Shown here: positions 7,918 through 17,381 of the stretch, in pieces
Layout of the letters: each line of letters opens with the position of its first letter
How positions within the stretch are numbered: position 1 is the stretch's first letter
Program-made: the position numbers and the translations under genes
Source: Bacillota bacterium
GTDB lineage: Bacteria; Bacillota; UBA4882; UBA8346
Reading direction: 5' to 3'
NCBI GenBank assembly: GCA_023394955.1
Contig: JAEWZY010000012.1
Coordinates: 51,863-115,862 of the forward strand
DNA: 64,000 nucleotides
Notes under the pieces: generated by a model
What the model saw: only the letters and a program-made list of their open reading frames with translations
Database searches by the model: none
What the model was told of the DNA's origin: nothing

Positions 7918-9624
7918 TCAAGCTGATTTGTCAATTACAAACACAGCCACCGATTGTTTGAGCTCAGCGGCGATCTCCGCCAGGTTTTCAGATAAAGCGG
8001 CTACCTGTTGCACCAGAGCGCTCTGCTCTTCAGCGGTGGCGGAAACTTCTTCGGTACTTGCCATACTTTCTTCGCTAATTGCGGCAATCGTATTGATAGC
8101 CCCGAAAACATAATCGTTCTTTTCTGCCATTTGTCGGGCGGAAACGGCGACTTTATTAATCTGCCCTAGGATTCGGTTCAAGGCGGTGAAAATATCCTCA
8201 AAGGTTCCGGCTGCTTCAACGGTTAAGTTTCTACCGGCTTCAACTCTTTCGATACCTTTTTGAATTACTTGGACCGCTTGACTGGTCCGTTTTCGCATTT
8301 CCAGAATCAAATCGGCGATCGATTGGGCTGATTGTTTTGACTGTTCGGCCAATTTACCCGTTTCCTTAGCGACCACCGCGAAACCTTTGCCCTGGTCCCC
8401 TGCCCGGGCCGCCTCAATCGCGGCATTTAGCGCCAACAATGAAGTCTGTTCCGCAATTCCGGTAATCATGGTGGTAATCTCACTAATTTCACCGGAAGCC
8501 AGATTAAGTTCGTCAATCACCTGGGCAACTTCCTTGGTTGATACGTATAAGTCATTAATCTCCCCAGCCACATCGCCAGCTACTTTCTGTCCGGTTTTTG
8601 CGGTATCCGCTATTAATTTCGAATCGGATACGATAATTTCCGTATCCCTTGAAACCGTATTAACCAGCTCAGCCAGTTCAGTCATGCTATTTACGATCCG
8701 GTTGATTTGTTCAGCTTGTTCGCTTGCTCCTTTGGCCAACTCCTCCATAGCTCGGGATACCTCAGCGGCAGATTTTCCGGATTCATTGGAAGCGCTGAGC
8801 ATCTCACTACTGGCATCAAATAATGTTTCAGCGCGACTGTTTACACGCCGGATTAGCTGGCGCAAACCTCTAATTGCGCTGTTCAAGCTGATCCCCATGT
8901 TTCGCATCTCTTTGGAACCTTCAGCTTGAACATCCCGGCTTAGATCACCCGATGACAATTCATTAGTAGAGACCACCATCTGTTTCAAAGGTCTAGAAAG
9001 TGAAAGAGACATAATCAAACTGAATCCGATACTAATGATGGCGCTTGTGATCACTAAGATAATTGTGTTTTTCCGGGAAACAGCTGTATATAGATTGCCG
9101 CGCGACATAGATTTTACAGAAGTAAGACGAACCATATTCTCCAAACGGGATAAAGAGCTATCGATTAAAGCTAAATGCCTGCTAAGTATCTCATAGTTTT
9201 CAGCGGTCGCCGGTTCTTTTAAAATCTCCTTAACTTCAACCGCTTCCCGAAAAACGCCTTCAACTTCATTTCGATATGATTCACTAAACGTCAAAAGCTG
9301 ATTTAAATTAGTATCCAGATCGACATTGGATAAGGAGTTAACCGGTAATTTAGCCAGCTTTGCCAAGTACTCAGATCGAATCTCATTAATATCGTTCCGG
9401 GCTGCATAAACTGCGTCAGCGCCTTGAACTGAATCGTTAAACACCTGTTGCGATACTTGTTGCATAGATCGAATGTTCTTTAGTCCGATAAAACCTTGAA
9501 GTGTCATGAAAAACAACATAATAGCAATGATCAATAATACTTGATGAAACAATCTCAGTCGTAAAAATATAATTGATGTTAAAAACCAAAGTTTTTTCAG
9601 AACAGACTTAAGTACTTTGAGCAT
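7918..9624 (-). CDS. Methyl-accepting chemotaxis protein
   Basis: 568 aa transmembrane chemoreceptor. TM1 is at about 27-47, an extracellular mostly helical sensor (four-helix-bundle type) spans 48-186, TM2 is at 187-210, a HAMP domain follows (211-263), then a long coiled-coil signalling domain whose tip AEQTSLLALNAAIEAARAGDQGKGFAVVAKE (391-421) contacts CheA/CheW. The tip departs from the usual EVRKLAE by reading ETGKLAE. It lies inside the polyuronate catabolism island between a cytoplasmic lyase (18 bp) and the LUD gene, suggesting it senses breakdown products of the same polymer or their binding protein. Its ligand cannot be read from the sequence. Confidence 0.92.
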   Translation of the reverse strand: MLKVLKSVLKKLWFLTSIIFLRLRLFHQVLLIIAIMLFFMTLQGFIGLKNIRSMQQVSQQVFNDSVQGADAVYAARNDINEIRSEYLAKLAKLPVNSLSNVDLDTNLNQLLTFSESYRNEVEGVFREAVEVKEILKEPATAENYEILSRHLALIDSSLSRLENMVRLTSVKSMSRGNLYTAVSRKNTIILVITSAIISIGFSLIMSLSLSRPLKQMVVSTNELSSGDLSRDVQAEGSKEMRNMGISLNSAIRGLRQLIRRVNSRAETLFDASSEMLSASNESGKSAAEVSRAMEELAKGASEQAEQINRIVNSMTELAELVNTVSRDTEIIVSDSKLIADTAKTGQKVAGDVAGEINDLYVSTKEVAQVIDELNLASGEISEITTMITGIAEQTSLLALNAAIEAARAGDQGKGFAVVAKETGKLAEQSKQSAQSIADLILEMRKRTSQAVQVIQKGIERVEAGRNLTVEAAGTFEDIFTALNRILGQINKVAVSARQMAEKNDYVFGAINTIAAISEESMASTEEVSATAEEQSALVQQVAALSENLAEIAAELKQSVAVFVIDKSA

Positions 9625-9642
9625 GGTCTAATTCCCCCTGCC

Positions 9643-11577
9643 TTAACGGAGTCTCCAATCTCCTCTTTCCGGAGCTACAATCTCCCATCTCCGGTCTTGA
9701 TAAGAGACCCGGTATCCGAATTCGGTAACATCAAAGACAGGCATGTCGTTAACCTGCCCTTTAATCGGAAAAATCAAGGTGTGAAAAACAATTTGGTCTC
9801 GGTTACGTTGGCGGCATGCCAGTTCCGGCGCAGGCCGCAATTGATCGTAATATGGGCAATGCCAGCCCCGGATCGGTTCCTTAGAACCTCTAAAGATGCT
9901 GCTGGTAACATCGGAATCCCCAATGCTACCTATAACCAGGTTAGCGTCGTCAAATCCGGTAACCATAAACCGGCCGCTTTGATCCGGCATCAAATCTCCG
10001 TCATAAAAATGCCAGATTTGTTCGGCTTCATGTTCACCTTTTCCGGCAATCGTATCTCTTAAGATCCAGAAATCGGGTTTCACAAAGATTATTTTACGGA
10101 TATGGGTTACTCCGGCTACCCGGCAAATTTTATGATGCACGACTCCTTTTTCTTGAAGGAGTTTTTCATCGGCCTCGGAGGCCTCATCACCGTAACCGGC
10201 CTCAAACCGTCCTTCGGCATAATCGTAATCGGGGTAAATTTTCATTATTCCGTCCGCATCAGCGGCCACCTGATTATAGCCGTCAACCAGGACTGAATTA
10301 TAAGCGGCGGTAGTCTTGAAATATTTCGCCCATGGCATCCAGGGCGCGTTGGGGCTGGTAGTATAACGCCAGCGGCCGGAGTTCACCAAAAACTTGCGGC
10401 CATAGGCTGAAACCTCGATATTCAGCTGGTCCTCGTTCATATGGTTATCGCCCCAACGGCCCATGTCGAAAAAGAGGTAGCGAGCCTGGTCGCTCCAGTC
10501 ACTGCGCATTATTCCAATCCGGGTTTCCGGAAAGAAATAAGAGGCCGACGCGGGTGGTTTTCCGTGAGCGCCACCGGAGAACCGGTATTCAATCTCCGGT
10601 AGATGGAACAACCGGTTAATCCGTTCCAATTGCTCCCTTCTATTTGTCTTGGTATTTGAATCATTGGTGATCGGAATGGTATAATCCGGCTTACTCTGAT
10701 ATAATTCAGCCATTGAAGTCAACAGCAGCCGTTCCCGGTAAAGGGAGGGAAAGAGCGATTCAAAACCATTCTTCTGTGCTACCTCATATAAGGTAAAGAA
10801 GCTGCGCATCGCCACCCAATGGTAACCGCCGGACATCTCCTTCGTATAGCCGTCGCTATGAAACTGTTCCGGACACATCTTCATTAGGAAATCCACCGCA
10901 TAGCTGCGCCAGGTCTCGGCTTCCTTAAACTCTTGATAGAAAATACCGAGCAGACCCAAGGCGGCTACTTCAAGACAAGCGTGATTACCGGTTTTCCAGT
11001 GATGAAGGCTTAAAAATTCAGCATGTTCATGAATGGAAAGGAGAATCTTAACCCAGGCTTCCGGGGTCATACTCCGGCTGTTGATGATTTTGGCCAATGC
11101 TTCCGGCCAGGTTTCGGCAGCCCTTCCGGCTGCCTCAAACGGACGCCAGGTTGATTTCTTATATTCCAGATAAGGTTTGCCCACCGGATCGAACCGGGGT
11201 ACGTTGCTGATATAGTCCAGCATATGTTCGACAATAGCTGCCGCATATTTTTCATCCCCGGTTTTACGGTATTCTTCAGCCAACAGCATAAAGTATCCCT
11301 GGCGCACTAGCCCGCCGTTCCATTCCAAATCACCGCTGGGTGTGGCATACCAATCCAGCCCTCCGGACAGATCCATGGTATGTTCACCCAGGTGAAATAG
11401 TTTATTGACAAACTTCTCCGCCTCGCCGGGAAGGTCGTGGTGCATTACCGGCCCCACTTCCTCTTGGTGGTATCCGGCGGCGCGCTTGGGTAACTCCCGG
11501 CGGTAAAATTCTAATAAATCTTCCAATGAAGAAAATTGTTGGGTTAGGATGGAATTTACCTCTGCCACTTGAGTCAT
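9643..11577 (-). CDS. Cytoplasmic heparinase II/III-family oligosaccharide lyase
   Basis: 644 aa, no signal peptide. An alpha/alpha-barrel half (1-330) with TGNHACLEVAALGLLG (Asn198-His199, the Asn/His pair of this superfamily) and SGGYHW (252-254 Tyr-His-Trp) is followed by a heparinase II/III beta-sandwich with WGDNHMNEDQLNIEV (375-389) and TAAYNSVLVDG (423-433). This architecture matches exo-acting oligo-uronate lyases of the PL12/15/17/21 group; the exact family is not certain. Being cytoplasmic, it should finish imported oligosaccharides. Its ATG overlaps the stop codon of the upstream GH2 gene by four bases (ATGA), with GGAGGA inside the GH2 coding end, so the two are translationally coupled and probably act on the same oligomer. 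Confidence 0.8.
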   Translation of the reverse strand: MTQVAEVNSILTQQFSSLEDLLEFYRRELPKRAAGYHQEEVGPVMHHDLPGEAEKFVNKLFHLGEHTMDLSGGLDWYATPSGDLEWNGGLVRQGYFMLLAEEYRKTGDEKYAAAIVEHMLDYISNVPRFDPVGKPYLEYKKSTWRPFEAAGRAAETWPEALAKIINSRSMTPEAWVKILLSIHEHAEFLSLHHWKTGNHACLEVAALGLLGIFYQEFKEAETWRSYAVDFLMKMCPEQFHSDGYTKEMSGGYHWVAMRSFFTLYEVAQKNGFESLFPSLYRERLLLTSMAELYQSKPDYTIPITNDSNTKTNRREQLERINRLFHLPEIEYRFSGGAHGKPPASASYFFPETRIGIMRSDWSDQARYLFFDMGRWGDNHMNEDQLNIEVSAYGRKFLVNSGRWRYTTSPNAPWMPWAKYFKTTAAYNSVLVDGYNQVAADADGIMKIYPDYDYAEGRFEAGYGDEASEADEKLLQEKGVVHHKICRVAGVTHIRKIIFVKPDFWILRDTIAGKGEHEAEQIWHFYDGDLMPDQSGRFMVTGFDDANLVIGSIGDSDVTSSIFRGSKEPIRGWHCPYYDQLRPAPELACRQRNRDQIVFHTLIFPIKGQVNDMPVFDVTEFGYRVSYQDRRWEIVAPERGDWRLR

Positions 11578-14500
11578 TTTAATCCTCCGTCTTTCAATAC
11601 TACAGTCAATTCCGGACCGATCTCCTTTTTAACCACATTCCAACCGGTCAATTCGAATTGAGCCTTGAAAGAACCGGTCTTCTTTTTGTCATTGATCAAT
11701 TTTACCCAGACTCCTTTTTCAGACTGGGGCATTACCCATAACCAGTTGTCGGAGTAAATCTGAGTAGTTATCTCCTCGATACCATTCACTTTTAAACCGG
11801 CAAAGAAGGCGATTTGGTCCGTATTATTCCGAAGTTTAATCAACACCGAAATCTGGTCTCCGGCCGGAATTGTTAAATCTTTGACGAATACTTCGGCATC
11901 CAGATCTACCTGGGGCAAATTTTTAAGATCGGCCAAGTAAGAACGATCATTGTCAAAATCAATAATTACCCGTTGTTGTGCTGGGGTTGACGCTTTCCGG
12001 ATATAAACCGGCTCCGAGATGCCGGTGGCATAGGGACCGTATAATCTGATTTCCAGAACGTTTTCCCGGCCCCATTTAATCAAAGCGGCCGGAATCTTAT
12101 AGAACCGTTTGATCAAGTTCGGCACGATGAACGGATCGGAACTGATCCGGATGTTTTGTTTATCTCCTTTTACTGCCGGTTTGGCCTCAGCTTCCTGCGC
12201 GGCGCCGCCTTTTTCGGCAGCCATCCGTTCGGCCCACTTCTCGGTAAAGAGCAGATCATCGGTGCCGAGTTGGATGGTCATCTCCTCTTCGGTACCGCCG
12301 ATTCGTTGGCCGTTAAAGAAGACTTCATCATTTCCTTCAAAGCCGGCGCAAAAGACTTCCAATTCGGTTCCTTCCCAATCGGCCGGGATCTTTACTTTCC
12401 GGATATAATAGACTGATTGGCCTTCAGCTGGGGCCACTTGCGGTTTTGCCCAATAAGACGGCATAATGGTCCGTTCCCAGTTCAGTTCGTTCTTTTCGGT
12501 TCCGACCTGAAACTCCCAGTAGCCGTTGAGATTGAACAATTTTTCCGGACGGCAATAGCCGGTAGTCCCGACCCAGTAGAGGTTTTCGGCCAAGACTTCT
12601 TCAAATTGCCTCATCTCTAAGTAGAGGAAGAAAACTCGCTTCAAATAGTCTTGGGGAACTTTCCAATTGATTTGAAAAGCCTTGACCGAGGAATCAGCCT
12701 CAACCGTAACGGTAGCCTCCTGTTCAAAGAGGGGTTTAAAGTTTAGATCATAGATGACCGCTTTTATCTGGACGTCGCCCAAACGGTTTTGCTTGTCGGT
12801 AATCGCATAGATGGTCGGGTTAAAAACCTCATTCCCGTCAAAGGTGTACTTCTCCATGTCGGCCACTACGATATTATCCTGCGCGGAACGTTTATACATA
12901 TAGAAAGCGGCTTTAGGCACGCCGTACCAGTCGATTAATTCCCGGTGAAAAGACGGCCAGCTCCCGTTGATCTGCCATTGCATGCAGCCGGAGCACCAAT
13001 ACTTGGTTTCCCGGCAGTACTCCATATTGTGGCGGTGGCACTGGCCGTGAGCGATCTGCCCCGCCATGATCCAATGTTCGATATCATCCAGTCCGCCGTA
13101 TTCCCGGGCGTCCCGTTCCTGCTCGCCGATGACCGCATGGTGATACTGCCAGGTTTGCTTATCAATCGGCCAGATCTTAGCGGAGCCGATAAACTTTTTG
13201 ATGCTCTCCAGCGCCGGCGCGCTTCGCATCACCGCAATCTCGGCCCGGTAGAGAACCAGACGGGCATCGCCGTTTAAAATATCGCCATTATATTTATTGG
13301 AGGTCCGGGTCGGAAGCATCAGCAACCCGCCGTGACGGTCCCCTTTATAAGGGGAACCACGCCGGAAACGGCGTGTCGGGTCATATTCGTTACAAACGGC
13401 AGCTAATTTGTCGACTAGCTCTTTATTCTCCGGTTCATCCGGGTTATATTCGTTACCGCCGCTCCACATCACCACGCTGGGATGGTTACGGATGCACTTA
13501 ATTTCATTAATAGCGCATTTCAAGAAAAGATCGTGAGGCATCACCGGATAGCTGGCGCAGGAAAGCCAGAACTCGGCCCAGGTCAAAATGCCCTTCCGGT
13601 CACAGAGTTTATAGAAAGTCTCGGTCTCCTGAATCCCGCCGGCCCATACCCGAAGCATATTCAAATTTGCTGCTTCCACTTGATCCAAAAAGAGCCGGTA
13701 ACGCTCCTCGGTCAAACGGAAAAGGTTATCAACGGGTAACCAGTTGGTGCCGCGGATAAACAAGCGCTTCCGGTTAATACAAAAAGTCCAGGGATATGGC
13801 TTTCCGACAATTGACCACAACCGGTTGGACTGGCCGTGAACTTCCTGGACCCATTCGGCGTCATCATTCTGAAGATAAGCAAGTTCCCTGACCCCAAACT
13901 CGGTCTCGGTTCGATCCATCATATTGCCGTCGGAATCTTCAATCGTCAGTTCAAACCGGTAAAGCGGATGCTCGCCCATGCCGTTGGGCCACCAAAGCCG
14001 GGGACGGTTGAGCAGTTTATTAATTTCGATTACGTTCTTGCCGGGGTTAAGGATCATCTCCTCTTTGATCTCAATCCCGCCGTCATTAAAATCAATTCCC
14101 GAGATAACACCGCGCAAAACGCATTTTTCCGGTTTGGTGAAACTCGACTCCACATCTACCGCAGCTAAAATTTCAGCGCTGGCCGCCTTCTCACATTCAT
14201 TCCAATTGATTTTGGTCCGAATAAAAGGATCGGCGAGGATTGCGCCGCCGGTAATTCTGAGCCAAACCGACTTCCAAATCCCGATTGGCACCAGATGCGG
14301 CGACCAGTTCCACCAGTAGGAAAAGGGCGCCACCACTCCCGAAGAACGTACCGCGCCCCGTTTGATTTTCCCGCCAGGGCGATCTTCGGAGGAATTTTCC
14401 AGCGCCCGGCAGCGAATGGTCAAACGGTGAGGCTTACCAGGTTTGACTAAATGGGTAACATCCAGATAGTTACGGAGGAACATCCCCTCCACGTTGCCGA

Positions 14501-14849
14501 TATTGATCCCGTCCAGCCAGACATTGGCCCGGTAGGTAATGCCCTCGAGTACGATATGATACTTCCGGCCTTTTAGATCATCCGGAACAGTAAAATCTTT
14601 AAAGTACCACCATTCCTTCTCTTCAATCCAGAGGATTTTTTCATTATTCATCTCCCAATAAGGATCTTCAATTCGCCCGGCTTGGAAGAGATGGTTTTGA
14701 ACAATACCAGGGACTTCAGCCGGAACCGGGTCCTTTGGCGAATACTCAGGTTCATAAGCTTTTCGGGGTAATAAGCCTTCTTCCAAGTCCATGCCTTCAA
14801 TGGTCCAGTTCCCATCCAAATTAATGTAACGATAACCTTCCTTGATCAT
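11574..14849 (-). CDS. Glycoside hydrolase family 2, beta-mannosidase-like
   Basis: 1091 aa, cytoplasmic. Domain order is an N-terminal GH2 sugar-binding jelly roll (LDGNWTIEG to GANVWLDG-like YRANVWLDGINIG), immunoglobulin-like middle domain, a TIM barrel (about 340-690) and long C-terminal beta domains. The acid/base Glu lies in MWSGGNEYNP (about 461-470); the likely nucleophile is the Glu in YRAEIAVMRSAPALESIKKF (about 537), aligning with the SE(F/Y)G element of beta-mannosidases and exo-glucosaminidases. The protein is longer than common GH2 mannosidases (~850 aa). Start at ATG 14849 has AAAGGGGA nearby. It is coupled by a 4-bp overlap to the lyase gene downstream, so it probably removes non-uronate or side-chain sugars from imported oligosaccharides. 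Confidence 0.82.
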   Translation of the reverse strand: MIKEGYRYINLDGNWTIEGMDLEEGLLPRKAYEPEYSPKDPVPAEVPGIVQNHLFQAGRIEDPYWEMNNEKILWIEEKEWWYFKDFTVPDDLKGRKYHIVLEGITYRANVWLDGINIGNVEGMFLRNYLDVTHLVKPGKPHRLTIRCRALENSSEDRPGGKIKRGAVRSSGVVAPFSYWWNWSPHLVPIGIWKSVWLRITGGAILADPFIRTKINWNECEKAASAEILAAVDVESSFTKPEKCVLRGVISGIDFNDGGIEIKEEMILNPGKNVIEINKLLNRPRLWWPNGMGEHPLYRFELTIEDSDGNMMDRTETEFGVRELAYLQNDDAEWVQEVHGQSNRLWSIVGKPYPWTFCINRKRLFIRGTNWLPVDNLFRLTEERYRLFLDQVEAANLNMLRVWAGGIQETETFYKLCDRKGILTWAEFWLSCASYPVMPHDLFLKCAINEIKCIRNHPSVVMWSGGNEYNPDEPENKELVDKLAAVCNEYDPTRRFRRGSPYKGDRHGGLLMLPTRTSNKYNGDILNGDARLVLYRAEIAVMRSAPALESIKKFIGSAKIWPIDKQTWQYHHAVIGEQERDAREYGGLDDIEHWIMAGQIAHGQCHRHNMEYCRETKYWCSGCMQWQINGSWPSFHRELIDWYGVPKAAFYMYKRSAQDNIVVADMEKYTFDGNEVFNPTIYAITDKQNRLGDVQIKAVIYDLNFKPLFEQEATVTVEADSSVKAFQINWKVPQDYLKRVFFLYLEMRQFEEVLAENLYWVGTTGYCRPEKLFNLNGYWEFQVGTEKNELNWERTIMPSYWAKPQVAPAEGQSVYYIRKVKIPADWEGTELEVFCAGFEGNDEVFFNGQRIGGTEEEMTIQLGTDDLLFTEKWAERMAAEKGGAAQEAEAKPAVKGDKQNIRISSDPFIVPNLIKRFYKIPAALIKWGRENVLEIRLYGPYATGISEPVYIRKASTPAQQRVIIDFDNDRSYLADLKNLPQVDLDAEVFVKDLTIPAGDQISVLIKLRNNTDQIAFFAGLKVNGIEEITTQIYSDNWLWVMPQSEKGVWVKLINDKKKTGSFKAQFELTGWNVVKKEIGPELTVVLKDGGLK

Positions 14850-14906
14850 TGTCGATCCCCTTTCGTGGTTCAATGAATAAATAACAACTCCGTATATTAA
14901 ATTTTT

Positions 14907-15794
14907 CTATTTCCGCCACGGCGGAGTCTCAGGCAAATAGGCCTGGAATTCTCTAATTAAGCTTGCTTCGTAATCGCCTTGATAGCTTTCATTAAAAAAC
15001 CGGTCGAGCGCTTCCTCATAAAACCTCTGCCAAGATGCTTCTTCATGGCCGGGATTGATCGGATAAAAAAGCCCTCCGTTAGCCTGGACTGCTTCCAAGT
15101 CGCCTTGGGCGTCGCCAACCATTAAAATGTGATTCGGCTGATACTTGCCGACAGCGCCCAGACTAAGGTGTTCTTTCTTAGTGCCAAGTTCCTGGCCGGC
15201 GATTATCACAGGGTATTTCGAAATATCATGTTCAGCCCATTCCCGTTCCAAAGCCTCTCTCGGAGTTTGAGACACACAGATTAGATCAGCTTTTAGGCTG
15301 AGCTTTTCCATACTTTCACGCACCAATGGATAAGGCGGAATCCCGTAAACAATTTCCGCTATGGTCTTATTGACTGCTTCATTCCACGCCAAGGCATTTT
15401 TTAATGCCGGATCACCGGTCTTGGCTACCGCTTCCTTTAAGGTGACATTCCCTAGGGGCACTCCCGAAACAACCCATTCCCGTAATGATTTGGCCTCCGG
15501 AACTTTAAATTCTCTGGCTTTTATCTCCTCGCGCTCCGCCAGCAAATCGAAGATCTTGATCAACGCCGAAAACCGGTTGATCCCGCGCCATTTTGAATAG
15601 AGGTTCACAAATTCGGAAGTTTCACGGGCATATTTGGAGATGGGTTGTAAAGCCCAGTATTTAATGTTATTCGGGCAGAAACATTCCTTTTGTTTGATTT
15701 CCATGGTGTCAAAGACGCAACCGTCGGAATCAAACCCGATAAAAAACTGATGTTTTGGTTTAAAGTCCTTTAATAAACTTTGATTATATTCCAT
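14907..15794 (-). CDS. HAD-superfamily hydrolase
   Basis: 295 aa. HAD motif I appears as FIGFDSDGCVFDTME (nucleophile Asp and the +2 Asp), motif II as CVSQTPREALE, and motif III/IV as ILMVGDAQGDLEAVQANGG. A large helical cap lies between motifs I and II (about 40-165). It is probably a sugar-phosphate phosphatase, but substrate cannot be inferred from motifs alone. AGGAGG sits five bases before the ATG. It lies between the Fe-alcohol dehydrogenase and the GH2 gene in the catabolic operon. Confidence 0.8.
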   Translation of the reverse strand: MEYNQSLLKDFKPKHQFFIGFDSDGCVFDTMEIKQKECFCPNNIKYWALQPISKYARETSEFVNLYSKWRGINRFSALIKIFDLLAEREEIKAREFKVPEAKSLREWVVSGVPLGNVTLKEAVAKTGDPALKNALAWNEAVNKTIAEIVYGIPPYPLVRESMEKLSLKADLICVSQTPREALEREWAEHDISKYPVIIAGQELGTKKEHLSLGAVGKYQPNHILMVGDAQGDLEAVQANGGLFYPINPGHEEASWQRFYEEALDRFFNESYQGDYEASLIREFQAYLPETPPWRK

Positions 15795-15854
15795 AACTAC
15801 CTCCTATTTGCAGCAGTCCAGACTAAACCTACATCTTTAATCTTTCTCCCACAC

Positions 15855-15893
15855 GGGTGGGGTTCAGAGACTCTCTCCGATCCCACCCCACCC
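15855..15893. repeat. GC-rich inverted repeat between HAD and alcohol dehydrogenase genes
   Basis: GGGTGGGGT (15855-15863) and its exact complement (15885-15893) flank a 21-base centre that itself contains complementary AGAG/CTCT words. No U-run follows on either strand. It may be an intercistronic stabilising or attenuating hairpin. Confidence 0.45.
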
Positions 15894-15927
15894 CTATGAG
15901 AGAAGATTAAGGAGGTTAAAAGCTTGA

Positions 15928-17085
15928 TTATAATAATGCCTGATACAACCCTTTAATATCTTCCTCTGTGGCAAAGATCGGGTTATTCAACATCGCCCGT
16001 TGGGTTTTAGTATCCTCAACCAAGCTAGTGAGCAATTCCGGCTGAACACCGATTTTACTGTATTTTAAAGGCAACTTTAAATCGATCATCAAATTAAGAA
16101 CCGCTTGGGCCGCCAGCTTAGCGCCATCACGCAAGCTCAGATTCTTGGTGTCTTCGCCTAAAATTTGGGCGACATCCCGATACTTTTCTAAATTAGCGGC
16201 TAAATTGAATTCAATTACATAAGGCAAAGCGATTCCAACAGAGATTCCATGATCGGTATTGCAAATTCCTCCAATCGTCATTCCCAGACCATGGGCCGCT
16301 CCTACTCCCGCATAAGCAATGGCGATTCCCCCGAGATTACTAGCTAAAGCCATCCCCTCCCTGGCCTCTAAATCATTCCCGACTAAAACCGCCCGGCGCA
16401 AGTATTTATTAACCAAGGCAATTGCTTTACAAGCGTATAAATCGGAGACCGGATTGGCGGTTCGGGAAGTATAGGCTTCAACAGCGTGGGTTAAAGCATC
16501 GATGCCGGTATTGGCGGTCAAATATGGCGTTAAGTTTAAGGTCAACCCCGGATCAACGATTGCCACATCCGGGAAATTGTAAGGACTGCGTAAGGCGTCT
16601 TTCCGATTTTTACTCCTCACCGTAAGCACTGAAATCGCCGTTACCTCAGCTCCAGTTCCTGAGGTCGTCGCAATCGCAATACAGGGAAAACCTTTTTCAG
16701 ACATTCCTTTTTCCATCAAAGTCAAAATCGGTGCATTCAAACCTCCGGCGGAAGCTATAGCTTTAGCCGCATCGATGGCGCTGCCCCCACCCAAACCAAT
16801 GACCAGATCACAACCGGTTTCCAAAGCCAGTTTCACCCCGGCATCAACCGTATCGGTGCTAGGATTAGCCTCTACTTTTTCAAAAAGTTCAAAGGTGAGG
16901 CCATGCGCTGTCAAGCTTTGTTCGACTTGGCCGGTAATACCGGCTTGGCGCATCGCCTTAAAACCGGTAACTACTAAAGCCTTTTTGCCTAACCGGGCCG
17001 CCTCCTCCCCGGTTTTGGAAATCTGCCCGGTTCCGAATAGAACCTTGGTCGGCATTAAAAACTGGAAATCACTGATCCGATTCAT
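15928..17085 (-). CDS. Iron-containing alcohol dehydrogenase
   Basis: 385 aa group III (Fe-ADH) dehydrogenase. The nucleotide-binding signature GLGGGSAIDAAKAIA is present, followed by TTSGTGAEVTAISVLT and the metal ligands in GIDALTHAVEAYTS (Asp, His) and GAAHGLGMTIGGICNTDHGISVGIALPYV (two His). It should interconvert an aldehyde or keto compound and an alcohol with NAD(P)H. In this operon it may reduce a sugar-derived aldehyde, for example an unsaturated uronate product, or recycle NADH; the substrate is unknown. The start chosen is ATG 17085, six bases after GAGGTG; an in-frame GTG at 17094 lies within that site. Confidence 0.88.
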   Translation of the reverse strand: MNRISDFQFLMPTKVLFGTGQISKTGEEAARLGKKALVVTGFKAMRQAGITGQVEQSLTAHGLTFELFEKVEANPSTDTVDAGVKLALETGCDLVIGLGGGSAIDAAKAIASAGGLNAPILTLMEKGMSEKGFPCIAIATTSGTGAEVTAISVLTVRSKNRKDALRSPYNFPDVAIVDPGLTLNLTPYLTANTGIDALTHAVEAYTSRTANPVSDLYACKAIALVNKYLRRAVLVGNDLEAREGMALASNLGGIAIAYAGVGAAHGLGMTIGGICNTDHGISVGIALPYVIEFNLAANLEKYRDVAQILGEDTKNLSLRDGAKLAAQAVLNLMIDLKLPLKYSKIGVQPELLTSLVEDTKTQRAMLNNPIFATEEDIKGLYQALL

Positions 17086-17250
17086 CTTAAACACCTCGAC
17101 TGAAATATTATTGAATTAGCTAGTTTTATCAAAAGAAAAAACCGAAAAATATTATTTATCTAATCCGGTTCCGAATTGTCCCGGTTTGGTAACTTCCATA
17201 CCCTTACTTCACGGACACCGGTTGTTATCAGATCCAAGTTCATTTCTTGA

Positions 17251-17295
17251 TGGGTTTAGGAATACGGTAACTTAGTCACCGCATCCCTAAACCCA
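17251..17295 (-). repeat. Long intercistronic hairpin after the sugar-binding-protein gene
   Basis: Two 21-base arms (TGGGTTTAGGAATACGGTAAC against its near-complement) with a three-base loop; the three non-Watson-Crick positions can all form G-U or A-C wobble-like pairs. No U-run follows. It lies ~90 bp after the binding-protein stop codon, where such hairpins often protect the 3' end of abundant binding-protein mRNA. Confidence 0.6.
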
Positions 17296-17381
17296 AAGGA
17301 GATAAGGGCTGTATCGAATTGCTTTACTTCAGATAAACTACCAAGAATTACTTTCAGGTAGTTACCCTACTTTCCAAAAAA

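Noticed and set aside
12109..14319. Several plus-strand ORFs of 67-113 codons opposite the GH2 gene
   Set aside because: They are antisense shadows of a long, well-supported coding region and have no ribosome binding sites.
16422..16625. Plus-strand 67-codon ORF within the Fe-alcohol dehydrogenase gene
   Set aside because: Lies fully opposite a conserved enzyme; composition is that of an antisense frame.
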